A DNA stretch of 64,000 nucleotides, from NCBI GenBank assembly GCA_964606325.1, contig CAZSGE010000003.1, positions 74,601-138,600 on the forward strand. The letters run 5' to 3'. Both the position numbers and the translations under genes were made by a program. The notes beneath the pieces were generated by a model. It worked only from the letters and a program-made list of their open reading frames with translations, was not told the origin of the DNA and searched no databases. Shown here one piece after another: positions 44,370 to 53,515 of this stretch; the stretch's first letter is position 1, and each line of letters opens with the position of its first letter. The DNA comes from Berkiella sp964606325. GTDB taxonomy: Bacteria > Pseudomonadota > Gammaproteobacteria > Berkiellales > Berkiellaceae.

Positions 44370-44648
44370 ATGCTTAAAACACTCTTGAGCGCATTAATCC
44401 TGACCGCATCTGGCACTTGTTTAGCCTATAGTCATGATGGCTATCCCAATAGCACGAATTTTAATTATCAGGTGGTTCATGGTGATAGAGAACACAATGA
44501 TTACCTCGATCATTACAGTGAAGATCTCTACCGCATTCGTTATCGAGGGAATCATTGGTATACGGATGAACGTTATTATTACTATTATGATGATTTCGAC
44601 CCAGCAGTGAATCGAATGAACCATCCTTCCATAGATTTTAGACGATAG
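44370..44648 (+). CDS. Small Tyr-rich exported protein, 92 aa
   Basis: No family recognised. A signal peptide (MLKTLLSALILTASGTCLA, cleavage before YSH) leads a mature peptide of about 73 residues rich in Tyr, His, Arg and Asp (DERYYYYYDDFDPAVNR). AAGGAGAGG lies before the ATG. Probably periplasmic or outer envelope. Convergent with the next gene. Confidence 0.65.
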   Translation: MLKTLLSALILTASGTCLAYSHDGYPNSTNFNYQVVHGDREHNDYLDHYSEDLYRIRYRGNHWYTDERYYYYYDDFDPAVNRMNHPSIDFRR

Positions 44649-44666
44649 CGGAAGGGTAGTTGTTAG

Positions 44667-44957
44667 TTACAACTTGCTAAACATGGTTTTGAGCACGTCC
44701 ATAAAGCTTTCTTTGGCTAGATGTGGATCAATATTACCACTTAGCAGTAAAACGAGCTGTAGCCAACCCAGTAAAGCAGCCAATATAGCAATCGGCAATC
44801 CAGCACCTATCCCTAATAATACAAAACAGCCCAGCATAGTGAACAATTGCGAAAATAATAAACCGTTTGCAAATAATCCCATCATGGTAATGGTGGTATA
44901 GAGCAAACTACCAATGGCAATTAACATCAATGTAATGGCAAGGTAAAGTTTAGTCAT
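44667..44957 (-). CDS. Small membrane protein, 96 aa
   Basis: No family recognised. Three hydrophobic segments are visible (LYLAITLMLIAIGSLLYTTI, LLFSQLFTMLGCFVLLGIGA and IAILAALLGWLQLVLLLSG) followed by a short amphipathic C-terminus. Its start codon overlaps the stop of the nitroreductase by 8 bases, so it is translationally coupled to it and probably co-transcribed with dksA. Confidence 0.65.
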   Translation of the reverse strand: MTKLYLAITLMLIAIGSLLYTTITMMGLFANGLLFSQLFTMLGCFVLLGIGAGLPIAILAALLGWLQLVLLLSGNIDPHLAKESFMDVLKTMFSKL

Positions 44958-45654
44958 AGTGCACCGTAAAGGTAGAGATGTCTTCTCTTGATGTTCTATA
45001 TTGATTCACAGGATGTGACCAATCCGCATAGCCAATCGCCATGCCACAAACGATATGCATGGTTTTGGGAATGTTAAGCTGCTCACGAATAATATCAGGA
45101 TATTCTGCTAATGCAGCTTGCGGGCAAGTTTCTAAACCAAAGCCTCTGGCGCTGAGCATGACATTTTGTATAAACATCCCCATATCCATCCATGAACCTT
45201 TGTGCAAGTTTGCGTCCAAATAAAAGATAAGTGCGAGAGGCGCGCCAAAAAAGTGATAATTTTTATACCACTGTTCTTTTCTTTTATCTTTATCGTCGAC
45301 GGCAATGTTCAAGGCGCCATATAAGGCCATACCGCAAGCTTTGCGACGGCTTTTATAGGGCTCAACCCATTCAGTAGGATAATATTGATAATCTGGATTC
45401 TCAGGCACATTGTTGTCGCGCGCACTGATAATAGCTTGGGTAATTTTTTCCCGATGTTTTTGCCCAACAACAGCAACGTGCCAGGGTTGGGTATTCACAC
45501 CAGAAGGTGCAAACCTTGCGGTTTCTAAAATTTGAGTAACAATATCGGGAGAGATGGGTTTATCTAGGAATGCTCTGACAGAGCGGCGATCGCGAATAAT
45601 CGCGATCACTTCATGCTCAGGTAAACGAGGATGATTAGCGTCCTTGTTTTTCAC
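44950..45654 (-). CDS. Nitroreductase family protein
   Basis: FMN-dependent NAD(P)H oxidoreductase, 234 residues. The FMN-binding N-terminus (RRSVRAFLDKPI and ARFAPSGVNTQPW) and the C-terminal GFGLETCPQAALAEYPDIIR are typical of the NfnB/NfsB-like branch. Substrates in this family range from nitroaromatics to quinones; none can be inferred. Start overlaps dksA's last 20 bases, so it belongs to the dksA transcript. Confidence 0.88.
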   Translation of the reverse strand: MKNKDANHPRLPEHEVIAIIRDRRSVRAFLDKPISPDIVTQILETARFAPSGVNTQPWHVAVVGQKHREKITQAIISARDNNVPENPDYQYYPTEWVEPYKSRRKACGMALYGALNIAVDDKDKRKEQWYKNYHFFGAPLALIFYLDANLHKGSWMDMGMFIQNVMLSARGFGLETCPQAALAEYPDIIREQLNIPKTMHIVCGMAIGYADWSHPVNQYRTSREDISTFTVHYD

Positions 45655-46132
45655 GTACTTCAGCGAGTGTTTTGCAATCGATACATAATGTCGCAGTGGG
45701 TCTAGCTTCTAAGCGTCGGATCCCAATTTCAATGCCACATTCTTCGCAATAACCATAATCGCCGCTATCAATAGATTTAATAGACTCATCAATTTTATTG
45801 ATAAGTTTATGCTCTCTATCTCTTGCGCGTAAACGTAATGCAAAGGTTTCTTCTAAAGTTGCTTGATCGCTGACATCAGCAGGTACTTCAGCAAGCTCTT
45901 TAAGATCATGTATGGTTTCATCCCCACCTTGTAGTAAGGCGGTTTTCCAAATATTGAGCAACTTTCTAAAATGCTCTAATTGAGCTTTGCTCATATACTC
46001 TTCGCCTTTCTTTGGCTCATAGGGCTTCACCCCATAAGATAATAAGGTTTGAGTGGTGGTGGGATTGCTTCCTTGCGTTGGTGCCTTCACTGTTTTTTTC
46101 TTCGTTGTGTTGCTATTGGTTTCGGCTGACAT
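45635..46132 (-). CDS. dksA: RNA polymerase-binding transcription factor DksA
   Basis: Binds the RNA polymerase secondary channel and, with ppGpp, adjusts rRNA and stress-gene transcription. 165 residues from 46132, which follows AGGAGGAGG; a longer upstream frame is rejected. Two long helices form the coiled-coil tip, then a four-Cys zinc region (CEECG and CIDC pairs) near the C-terminus. In E. coli dksA lies next to sfsA; here they are divergent neighbours. Confidence 0.95.
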   Translation of the reverse strand: MSAETNSNTTKKKTVKAPTQGSNPTTTQTLLSYGVKPYEPKKGEEYMSKAQLEHFRKLLNIWKTALLQGGDETIHDLKELAEVPADVSDQATLEETFALRLRARDREHKLINKIDESIKSIDSGDYGYCEECGIEIGIRRLEARPTATLCIDCKTLAEVREKQGR

Positions 46133-46416
46133 GGCTTCCTCCTCCTGACGCAAAAACGTCCAGGTAAGATTCAAATCTATCTCATTTCCAGTTGGAACTT
46201 CAATCATTAAAAAAAGTTCCCTAATTTCTTACTTAGTTTAAATAAGTCAGAAATCTAGAAATTGTGCTTCCATACACTGAGGGTGCGAATATACACGTTA
46301 ATGTTAGCTTTGGCTAGGCACCAATTGTCGAACAAACGGGTAGGAAATCAGACATTTGCGCTCAACGGTAAGCTTTATTTAAACCTGGACTCAACTTTGT
46401 TAGTTACTTCGCCGAC

Positions 46417-46422
46417 TATAAT
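46417..46422 (+). promoter_or_regulatory. Possible -10 element for the sfsA-like gene
   Basis: A perfect TATAAT lies 40 bases before the start, but the -35 region (CTTTGT, 46395-46400, 16 bases upstream) is weak. The 329-base gap 46133-46461 between dksA and this gene contains no other clear feature. Confidence 0.35.
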
Positions 46423-46461
46423 TATAAGGAAAACACAATAAATTAGAAAATTGGTGTAAAC

Positions 46462-47208
46462 ATGGAATTCGCAAGTCAATTAACGCAGGCTGTCCTTCTT
46501 AAAAGATATAAGCGCTTTTTGGCAGAAATCGTTATTAATAACCAAGAACATCGTGTTATTTATTGTCCCAACATGAGCGCCATGACAGGATGTGACATCC
46601 TAGGAAGCCGCATTTGGTTTTCCCATTCGCCTAGCCCGAGAAGAAAATTCCCTGATACCTGGGAGCTGGTAGAAGTGGATGGTGGCCATTTAGTCTGTGT
46701 AAATACACAAAATTCCACTGAGCTAGTAACTGAAGGTATTGATGCGGGAATAATTAAAGAGCTGCAAGGATACGCACATGTGAATGTTGCCCCCAATCCT
46801 TTGGGCGAGTATGCGTTTGATATATCCCTTTGTAAGTCAAATCCTTCAGTTGAAGATCCCAGCTGCTTTGTGCATATTAATAATGTCACCCTAGGCGATG
46901 AAATTCACCGCGGATTTTTCCCTGATGCGCCCACAGATAAAGGCGTTTCTCAGCTTAAAGCACTCATTCACGCCAAAGAAAATGGCTATCGCTCAGTACT
47001 TTTGTATTGTGTTCAACACACAGGCATAGAAAGGCTATTTCCAGCCGATCATATCGATCCCAAATACGGCAGTTTGCTCAGACAAGCACTGATTGCTGGT
47101 GTTGAAATCTACGCCTATCACGTTGATATTTCATTAACTGAAATGTCAATTACAAGACCTGTAGAAGTCTGTATTCCAGCAAGAATGATTTGTTCATCAA
47201 GATTGTAA
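46462..47208 (+). CDS. SfsA-like protein with a degenerate nuclease motif
   Basis: Clearly homologous to SfsA: LLKRYKRFLAEIV, CPNMSAMTGC, RRKFPDTWELVEV, LQGYAHVNV and QHTGIERLFPADHIDPKYG. SfsA has a PD-(D/E)XK nuclease fold, whose E. coli signature is CYIEVKSVTL; here the aligned stretch is CFVHINNVTL (135-144), so the catalytic Glu and Lys are replaced by His and Asn. The RSRIDF block is also altered (EYAFDI), though Asp120 stays. 248 residues. Probably inactive as a nuclease. Confidence 0.85.
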   Translation: MEFASQLTQAVLLKRYKRFLAEIVINNQEHRVIYCPNMSAMTGCDILGSRIWFSHSPSPRRKFPDTWELVEVDGGHLVCVNTQNSTELVTEGIDAGIIKELQGYAHVNVAPNPLGEYAFDISLCKSNPSVEDPSCFVHINNVTLGDEIHRGFFPDAPTDKGVSQLKALIHAKENGYRSVLLYCVQHTGIERLFPADHIDPKYGSLLRQALIAGVEIYAYHVDISLTEMSITRPVEVCIPARMICSSRL

Positions 47209-47337
47209 AAAGCTGTAAATACACGCATTAGGTCTTGGTTTTTTACCACTTCATCTGTATTTGATTTAGTTAAATTTCCAGTTTGGATAAACTGTTGCAA
47301 GCGCAATTTCTTATCTGTACCTAACTGGAGTCATACT

Positions 47338-49119
47338 ATGATTAATGGTTTTCCTGAAAATTCAATCGAAAGACAAATGCAACTCGCTGCCATTGCTGGC
47401 AAAGTGAATGCCTATTTTAGTTTCTTTCATATGCTTGAAAACGCCTATGAAGGTGATGCACTAAGAGACATTATTGTTAAAACATTGTTTCTGAACCATC
47501 CAGGCAAGAATGTTTTAGAAGAAATTATTAGCCAGGAAATACCTAGTCCTCATGCTTTTTACATTGTTGAACATATACTCTCACTTTACCGCAAATATAA
47601 TTGGAATTTAGATAATTTTGCAACCATGACAGACAAAAGAGTTTATGCTTGGGCTGGTAAATTCAATCATACGAGTGTTCTCGACGATGCCTTAGTAAAA
47701 GAAGAAATGCTAATAGATGAAGTCAAAGCCTTATTGCTTGCTAATAATCTGAACGCTGCAAGAAAAATACTTAAAAAATCAAACATTTCTATGGAAAGAG
47801 TATTTTATCATCAACAATTCTTTCAACAATTATTGGCTAAATTCAGTGGGCCACAAAACCACCAATTAGATACGATGATGGCTGATTTAGTTTCATCACA
47901 TGAATTGCCTTTACATCTTAGCAATTTTGGATATCCTATTAATTTGGCTACTGTAACGGCAAATTACCCAAAGTTGGCAAAAACAGATGCCTTTAGAGCA
48001 CTTGATGCTATTAGCACTTTAGCAACAGAAAGTTATGCTGATGAGGTGCAACATCCTGTCGCTACCCGTATGATTGATGAATATTTAGAAAATGTAGACG
48101 CTGAAAAAGCGAGAAGGTTAGCAACAATTTTATTAGGAAATGCAGCGGATTTGTGGGGCAATGTCATGCCAGGTGCGCCAGCCTCACCACACAAAGAAGC
48201 AATTATATTACAGCTTTTAAATTATGGCGCTGAAGTACCTTTTTCCCCAATGATGATGCACGCCATGGGGGCTCCATTTTATAACGCCGTATTTGAACAG
48301 GGTATGAGCAATGTTGTAAAACACCCAAATGTTATTGCAGACTTTAAAAAAATGTCATCAATCGGCCAAAAAATGTTACTTGAGCAAGCAGGTCAATTTA
48401 CTAATCCTGCACATGTTCCTACACCAGCCAATGTGGAAATGGTAAAAACACTTATTCCTTTTGCCAAACAAAAGCCACTCAGTACAGATTATGCGGAAGT
48501 AGCCTCTTTTCCTTGCATGACACTGGAGAGTTTTATTGGCACCTTGAACACATGGTCAAATACACCTCATGATCCAGCAAGCCATCAAAGAAAATTAGAA
48601 ATGTTAGGCTTGTTATTAAAGCATGAAATGATTGAACATATAGAATCAGTTACACCTGGCAGCCATGCGCTTTCATTTAACAACCCACAAACCGCTATGC
48701 CTTATGATTTGCATGCTTACATGATGGACAACCCATCCTTAAAAGCAGGATTCTTAAAGCCACAGCGTGATGTGCAATTGCTCAGTTTGTATGGTTTAAC
48801 CAAAGGTTTGCTCTCTGCAGAAACCCGTAATGCGCAAGTGCTAGAAAAAGTAAGAGCCCGTGAAGCGGTTTTACAAAGACGTGAGGATGGCACAGCTGTT
48901 GTTACTAACCGTTATGACATCAAGCCATTGATGCAATCTGCATCAAGAGATGTTCGTGCTCTTATTATGAGTTTTGTAGATCCTTCGACGACGTTGACTT
49001 CAAGCCAACGAGCGCAAACCGCGATGAGGCTCAATAACATTGCACTTGAGCATGTAGACAATTCAACGGTAAATATTCACGACTCAGCTAAATATATCAG
49101 ACCCGCCGCTAAAAAATAA
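47338..49119 (+). CDS. Hypothetical helical protein, 593 aa
   Basis: No family recognised. Almost entirely alpha-helical, without a signal peptide, membrane helix or long low-complexity stretch. Short repeats of Asn/Pro-containing turns between helices suggest a solenoid or repeat fold, but I cannot match ankyrin, TPR or HEAT consensus with confidence. CTGGAG lies before the ATG. Monocistronic, closed by a strong terminator. Size, orphan status and absence of export signals suit a secreted effector, which is inference. Confidence 0.6.
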   Translation: MINGFPENSIERQMQLAAIAGKVNAYFSFFHMLENAYEGDALRDIIVKTLFLNHPGKNVLEEIISQEIPSPHAFYIVEHILSLYRKYNWNLDNFATMTDKRVYAWAGKFNHTSVLDDALVKEEMLIDEVKALLLANNLNAARKILKKSNISMERVFYHQQFFQQLLAKFSGPQNHQLDTMMADLVSSHELPLHLSNFGYPINLATVTANYPKLAKTDAFRALDAISTLATESYADEVQHPVATRMIDEYLENVDAEKARRLATILLGNAADLWGNVMPGAPASPHKEAIILQLLNYGAEVPFSPMMMHAMGAPFYNAVFEQGMSNVVKHPNVIADFKKMSSIGQKMLLEQAGQFTNPAHVPTPANVEMVKTLIPFAKQKPLSTDYAEVASFPCMTLESFIGTLNTWSNTPHDPASHQRKLEMLGLLLKHEMIEHIESVTPGSHALSFNNPQTAMPYDLHAYMMDNPSLKAGFLKPQRDVQLLSLYGLTKGLLSAETRNAQVLEKVRAREAVLQRREDGTAVVTNRYDIKPLMQSASRDVRALIMSFVDPSTTLTSSQRAQTAMRLNNIALEHVDNSTVNIHDSAKYIRPAAKK

Positions 49120-49125
49120 AAAAAA

Positions 49126-49160
49126 GCCCCAGCGTACTGCAAACGCTGGGGCCTTTTTTT
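49126..49160. terminator. Strong bidirectional terminator between two convergent genes
   Basis: Perfect 9-bp GC-rich stem GCCCCAGCG/CGCTGGGGC with a 9-base loop; seven T residues on one side and a long A-run on the other. Serves both the 593-aa gene and the minus-strand gene ending at 49165. Confidence 0.9.
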
Positions 49161-49164
49161 ATCA

Positions 49165-50703
49165 CTAATCAATTAAATATTTTTCAATTAACCTATCAAT
49201 TTGCGCAGCATCAATCATGATCGTTTGTGATTTTTCATGTGCTGTGAGCCCCTCATAGGATTGTTGCTGTTTCATCAGCACTTCTTCATCAGCATCGGAT
49301 GGATCTTTTCGTAAGCGGGCGCGCAATTTGATACGTTCTTGCAGTTTATCAACGGGTGCTTCGAAAGCATAAATCGTGAAGGGATGTTCGGATAATCCGA
49401 TAAACAGATCTCTTTGCCATTGCTTTAAAAACGTGGCATCCACGATAACACTAAGACCACTTTGCAGCAGCATTTTAGCCAATTCGCATAAGGTGCTATA
49501 AACTTTTTGTGTGGCATCATCGCTATATAATGCAGGTAGTTGCGTTGAAGCTGTCGCATCATAAGGTTGCATTTTAAATAAGTGTTTTCTCACTACATCG
49601 GCACGAAGGCGGATAGCGCCTGTTTGCATCATTAATTGTTCAGTAAATAGTGATTTACCAGAGCCTGAAAATCCATGGGTAATGCTTAAGGTTGCTTGGT
49701 GGGATTTTGCATAATCAAGGCCTAATCTTAAAAAGTTGCGCAAATCAAGCGCTAACTTTTGGGCAAGTTCTGAGTTAGGTTCAACTTGATTTAACAAAAG
49801 CGCCGAAATTTTTGCTCGCACCATAGCGCGATAGGATTTATAGAAATTTAATAATTTGGCACCTTCATAATCAAATGAGTGCTCAAAATAGTGGTTAACG
49901 AACAAATCACCTAAATCTGAATGATGGTGATGATCTAAATCCATGGCCAAAAAGGCAATATCATTCATCACATCTGTCCAGCGAAAATTCTCATTAAATT
50001 CAATGCAATCAAAAATGACAGGATTATCTTTGATGAGAACCATGTTGCCTAAATGAAAGTCACCATGGGTCGCGCGTACAAAACCATTTTTTTTACGTGC
50101 GCTGATAAGCCCTTTTAATTGATGAAACTGTTTTTCGCACCATGATTCTATTTGCGAGATTTCTTCTATAAAACCTGAGGATGCTGGTAAATTTTTGAGC
50201 GCTTCAAAGTTATCTTTCATCGGCGCATAAACATTTTTAGCGCTACCAAATTCGCTGTCGCTATCGCAGCGTTGGGCTTTTGCATGAAAGTGGGCCGTTT
50301 GTTTTGCAATACTTTGGATAATTTCTTTATTAAGGCGATTTTCTTTAACCAAATTGCTGAGTAAATTCTTTTGCTCAAATTGATTCATTTTAACGGCATA
50401 TTCAATGATCTCGCCGGTTCCTTTGAGCGAAGGTTCAGAAATCGATCCTGTTATGGGAATAACCTCTATATAGATATCAGGCGCTAAGCGCTGGTTTAAG
50501 CTGACTTCCATTTCACAAAATTTCTTTCTTTTTTCAAGCGTTGTAAAATCTTGAAAACCTAAATTCAATGGTTTTTTTAGTTTATACGCATATAAGCCTG
50601 TGAGAATAATCCACGAAAGATGGGTTTGAATCACTTCAAACCCATGAACTGGGTGCGGATAAAGGGAAGGATTTTGTAAAGCTTCTAGGAGCGTTTTAGC
50701 CAT
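49165..50703 (-). CDS. APH-like phosphotransferase fused to a P-loop kinase, 512 aa
   Basis: Two domains: an N-terminal aminoglycoside-phosphotransferase fold with the catalytic THGDFHLGNM and a following IFDCIEFNE, then a C-terminal AAA/kinase domain with GFSGSGKS and a VDATF-like switch. This arrangement, COG2187 plus COG0645, occurs widely, but its substrate is unknown. The start overlaps the hemL stop by 8 bases, so it is co-transcribed downstream of hemL on the minus strand. Confidence 0.85.
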   Translation of the reverse strand: MAKTLLEALQNPSLYPHPVHGFEVIQTHLSWIILTGLYAYKLKKPLNLGFQDFTTLEKRKKFCEMEVSLNQRLAPDIYIEVIPITGSISEPSLKGTGEIIEYAVKMNQFEQKNLLSNLVKENRLNKEIIQSIAKQTAHFHAKAQRCDSDSEFGSAKNVYAPMKDNFEALKNLPASSGFIEEISQIESWCEKQFHQLKGLISARKKNGFVRATHGDFHLGNMVLIKDNPVIFDCIEFNENFRWTDVMNDIAFLAMDLDHHHHSDLGDLFVNHYFEHSFDYEGAKLLNFYKSYRAMVRAKISALLLNQVEPNSELAQKLALDLRNFLRLGLDYAKSHQATLSITHGFSGSGKSLFTEQLMMQTGAIRLRADVVRKHLFKMQPYDATASTQLPALYSDDATQKVYSTLCELAKMLLQSGLSVIVDATFLKQWQRDLFIGLSEHPFTIYAFEAPVDKLQERIKLRARLRKDPSDADEEVLMKQQQSYEGLTAHEKSQTIMIDAAQIDRLIEKYLID

Positions 50704-51982
50704 GGTTCAGCGTCGCAAACACGATGTCCGCAGCACTTAAAGTTTGCGCAATACACTCATCCGTATGCGTAATAGAAATAAAAGCACTTTCAAAGGCTGA
50801 AGGCCCAAAATAAATACCTTGCGCTAACATGCCATGAAAGAACTTTTTGAATTTGTTGACATCAGATTTCATGACATCATTGAAGGATTTTACTTCATTG
50901 TCATTAAAAAACACGGTAAACATACCGGTTGCCCAGTTAATCTGCACGGGCACATCATGCTTATTGGCAATTTCTTTTAAACCTTCAACTAACATTTGTG
51001 TTTTCTGATGAATTTTTTCATAAAAACCAGGCTGCTTTAATTTGCTTAAAGTTGCAAGTCCCGCCGCCATGGCAACAGGGTTGCCTGCAAGCGTACCCGC
51101 TTGGTAGACAGGTCCCACCGGTGCCAAATACGACATGATTGATTTTTTGCCACCCAAAGCAGCAACGGGCATACCACCGCCTATAATTTTTCCAAAAGTC
51201 GTGATATCTGGTGTAATGTTATAAACACTTTGTGCACCACCAAAGGCAACTCTAAAACCTGTCATAACCTCGTCAAATATAAGCACAGCACCATGACTAT
51301 CGCAGGCAGCTCGCAGAGCTAACAGGAATTTTGGATCGGGTAAAACACATCCCATATTGCCAGCAATGGGCTCCACAATAACCGCAGCAATTTTATCGCC
51401 ATGCTCTGCAAAAGCGGCATAAACGGCCTCAGGATTATTAAACTCTAGGTTTAAAGTGTGTTTAGCAAAATCAGCTGGGACCCCTGGCGAACTAGGTTGT
51501 CCAAGCGTTAAGGCGCCAGAGCCTGCTTTGATTAAAAGGCTATCACTGTGTCCATGGTAACAGCCTTCGAATTTTACAATTAGGTCTTTACCAGTGTAGC
51601 CACGCGCTAAGCGTAATGCGGTCATCGTTGCTTCAGTGCCAGAGCAAACCATTCTAATTTGCTCAATACCGGGAATGTTCTGACAAATAAATTCAGCGAG
51701 TTCGACTTCTACTTTGGTCGGAGCGCCAAACGACATGGCTTTACTTAAAGCAATTTCGACACTTTTAAGCACATCTTTGTCTTGGTGTCCTAAAATCATC
51801 GGGCCCCAAGATCCCACATAATCGATGTAACGATGGTTATCTTCGTCAAACAAATAGGGGCCTTGTGCACGTTCAAAAAAGACCGGATCTCCACCTACAC
51901 CATTAAAGGCTCGGACGGGTGAATTGACGCCGCCGGGGATAAATTGTTTGGCTTTTTCGAATAAAGCTTTTGAACGTTGCAC
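50696..51982 (-). CDS. hemL: Glutamate-1-semialdehyde 2,1-aminomutase
   Basis: PLP enzyme making 5-aminolevulinate, the committed heme precursor in the C5 pathway. 428 residues; the start codon is GTG at 51982 with GGAG 7 bases upstream. Motifs: FIPGGVNSPVRAFNGVGG start, PLP-binding Lys in TTFGKIIGGGMPVAALGG, and GTLAGNPVAMAAGLATL. Divergent from the rubredoxin gene; hemJ, another heme gene, is nearby. Confidence 0.96.
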   Translation of the reverse strand: MQRSKALFEKAKQFIPGGVNSPVRAFNGVGGDPVFFERAQGPYLFDEDNHRYIDYVGSWGPMILGHQDKDVLKSVEIALSKAMSFGAPTKVEVELAEFICQNIPGIEQIRMVCSGTEATMTALRLARGYTGKDLIVKFEGCYHGHSDSLLIKAGSGALTLGQPSSPGVPADFAKHTLNLEFNNPEAVYAAFAEHGDKIAAVIVEPIAGNMGCVLPDPKFLLALRAACDSHGAVLIFDEVMTGFRVAFGGAQSVYNITPDITTFGKIIGGGMPVAALGGKKSIMSYLAPVGPVYQAGTLAGNPVAMAAGLATLSKLKQPGFYEKIHQKTQMLVEGLKEIANKHDVPVQINWATGMFTVFFNDNEVKSFNDVMKSDVNKFKKFFHGMLAQGIYFGPSAFESAFISITHTDECIAQTLSAADIVFATLNHG

Positions 51983-52094
51983 AGATACACTCCTCTAACC
52001 TCAAAGGATGGTATATTATCACATTCTTTTTACTTTCCAGTGGATACGGGTCATGCAAAAATCAACGTTAGATAATCAGGAACAGAGTAACGTG

Positions 52095-52259
52095 ATGAAA
52101 AGATATATGTGTTTGTTATGTGGCTTTATTTACGATGAAGCGCTTGGTTGCCCCCAAGATGGCATAAAAGCTGGCACCAAGTGGGATGCTATCCCTATTA
52201 CTTGGCGCTGCCCTGATTGTGGTGCGATGAAAGATGATTTTGAAATGGTTGAAATCTGA
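52095..52259 (+). CDS. Rubredoxin
   Basis: Small iron protein (54 residues) that carries one electron through a Fe(Cys)4 site: CLLC and CPDC are the two pairs, in the typical YMCLLCGFIYDEALGCPQDG and WRCPDCGAMKDDF contexts. ATG 52095 gives the standard rubredoxin length; an upstream ATG at 52053 would extend it by 14 residues. Its stop is directly followed by the hemJ stop on the other strand. Confidence 0.92.
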   Translation: MKRYMCLLCGFIYDEALGCPQDGIKAGTKWDAIPITWRCPDCGAMKDDFEMVEI

Positions 52260-52697
52260 TCAAAATGGTTTGAGTACGACAAGCAGTACGATGCCGATAA
52301 GAATGAACACCGTGATTTCATTAAATATCCTATAAAATAAAGGTTTATGGGTATTTTTAGCATTTTTAAAATGATGTAAGAGCACACCACAATAAAAATG
52401 ATACACAATCAGCATGGTTACCAAAACGAGCTTCCACGATAACCATCGTGGAGCACTGCTGAAGGAATACCCCATCATATGCATCAAGCCCACACCCAAA
52501 AACAGGGTGACAATAGCGCTGGGTGTCATGATCCCGTAGAACAAGCGGCGCTCCATGGTGCAAAACCGATTGTATTCTTCGGTTCCTGCTTGTTTTAAGT
52601 CAGCGTGATAGACAAATAATCTGGGAAGATAAAATAAACCTGCAAACCAGGCAACCATCGCAATAATGTGGAAGGCTTTTAGCCAAAGAATCATCAC
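52260..52697 (-). CDS. hemJ: Protoporphyrinogen oxidase HemJ
   Basis: Membrane protein of the HemJ/UPF0093 family, which oxidises protoporphyrinogen IX in bacteria lacking HemG/HemY. 145 residues, four hydrophobic helices; HIIAMVAWFAGLFYLPRLFVYH carries the conserved His near residue 10, with WLSWKLVLV and RIFNEI downstream. Together with hemL it points to a local heme-synthesis neighbourhood. Convergent with rubredoxin with no spacing. Confidence 0.92.
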   Translation of the reverse strand: MMILWLKAFHIIAMVAWFAGLFYLPRLFVYHADLKQAGTEEYNRFCTMERRLFYGIMTPSAIVTLFLGVGLMHMMGYSFSSAPRWLSWKLVLVTMLIVYHFYCGVLLHHFKNAKNTHKPLFYRIFNEITVFILIGIVLLVVLKPF

Positions 52698-52783
52698 TTT
52701 TAGTACTCATCAATAAAAAATAAGTGGTATTGTAATCTTAACTACACAAAATTGAAGCAATTGTTTGTAAGGCAGGGAAAGCG

Positions 52784-53515
52784 GTGACTAATCAAAGTGC
52801 TATCACCAAGTTACTTCAACAAAGGCCCAAAAGACGCGTTACGATGGGCACTCTATTTGGCGTTATGAGCTTGGTCTTGTTTGTCAGTTATAACGCTGGT
52901 TTCTTAACAGGGAAAACTGCGGCACCTCCTGCTATTAAGGAAGCATCTTCTGAAATCAAAGAGGCATTCGTTCAATTACAAAATGAAAACAGACAACTAA
53001 AAAAAGAAATTATTAGCTTTAAACGCAATTATGAAATACAAACACAAGCACAAAAAAGTTTAAAAGAACATCTTACTTTATTACAACAAAAAAATACTGA
53101 ATTAACCCGTGATATGACGCTTTATCAGTCTTTAGCCAAATCGCCTCATAGCGTTCAAGGCGTGGAGATTAAGTCTTTTCAAATTTTTGCAGGCGATGAG
53201 CCAAATACCTATCGTTATTTAATCGTGCTTTCTAAACAAACCGCACCTCACAAATTTGTAGAAGGTGCGCTGCGCATGGTCATTCAAGGCAAAATTGGCG
53301 ATAAGACAATTGATTTACCTGTTAAGTATGTTGATTCTACCCGAGCAGATGGTCTTGGTTTTAAATTTAGGCACTTACAAGAATTGGCAGGAGAGCTGAG
53401 CTTTCCCGATCAATTTGTGCCAGTCGGTGTGCAATTTAGTGTGATACCCGATAAGGATTGGCCACAATTTGTGCGCCATTTTTCATGGGTGACAGATAAT
53501 CCTGATGTAGGTTAA
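52784..53515 (+). CDS. DUF6776 family membrane-anchored coiled-coil protein
   Basis: The 243-residue product starts with GTG at 52784 (AGGGA 5 bases upstream). One N-terminal transmembrane helix (LFGVMSLVLFVSYNAGFLTG, residues about 24-43), then a coiled coil (ENRQLKKEIISFKRNYEIQ) and a C-terminal DUF6776 domain with DEPNTYRYLIVLS and FPDQFVPVGVQF. Function unknown. Its stop overlaps the proB start by one base, so it is coupled to proline synthesis genes here. Confidence 0.8.
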   Translation: MTNQSAITKLLQQRPKRRVTMGTLFGVMSLVLFVSYNAGFLTGKTAAPPAIKEASSEIKEAFVQLQNENRQLKKEIISFKRNYEIQTQAQKSLKEHLTLLQQKNTELTRDMTLYQSLAKSPHSVQGVEIKSFQIFAGDEPNTYRYLIVLSKQTAPHKFVEGALRMVIQGKIGDKTIDLPVKYVDSTRADGLGFKFRHLQELAGELSFPDQFVPVGVQFSVIPDKDWPQFVRHFSWVTDNPDVG

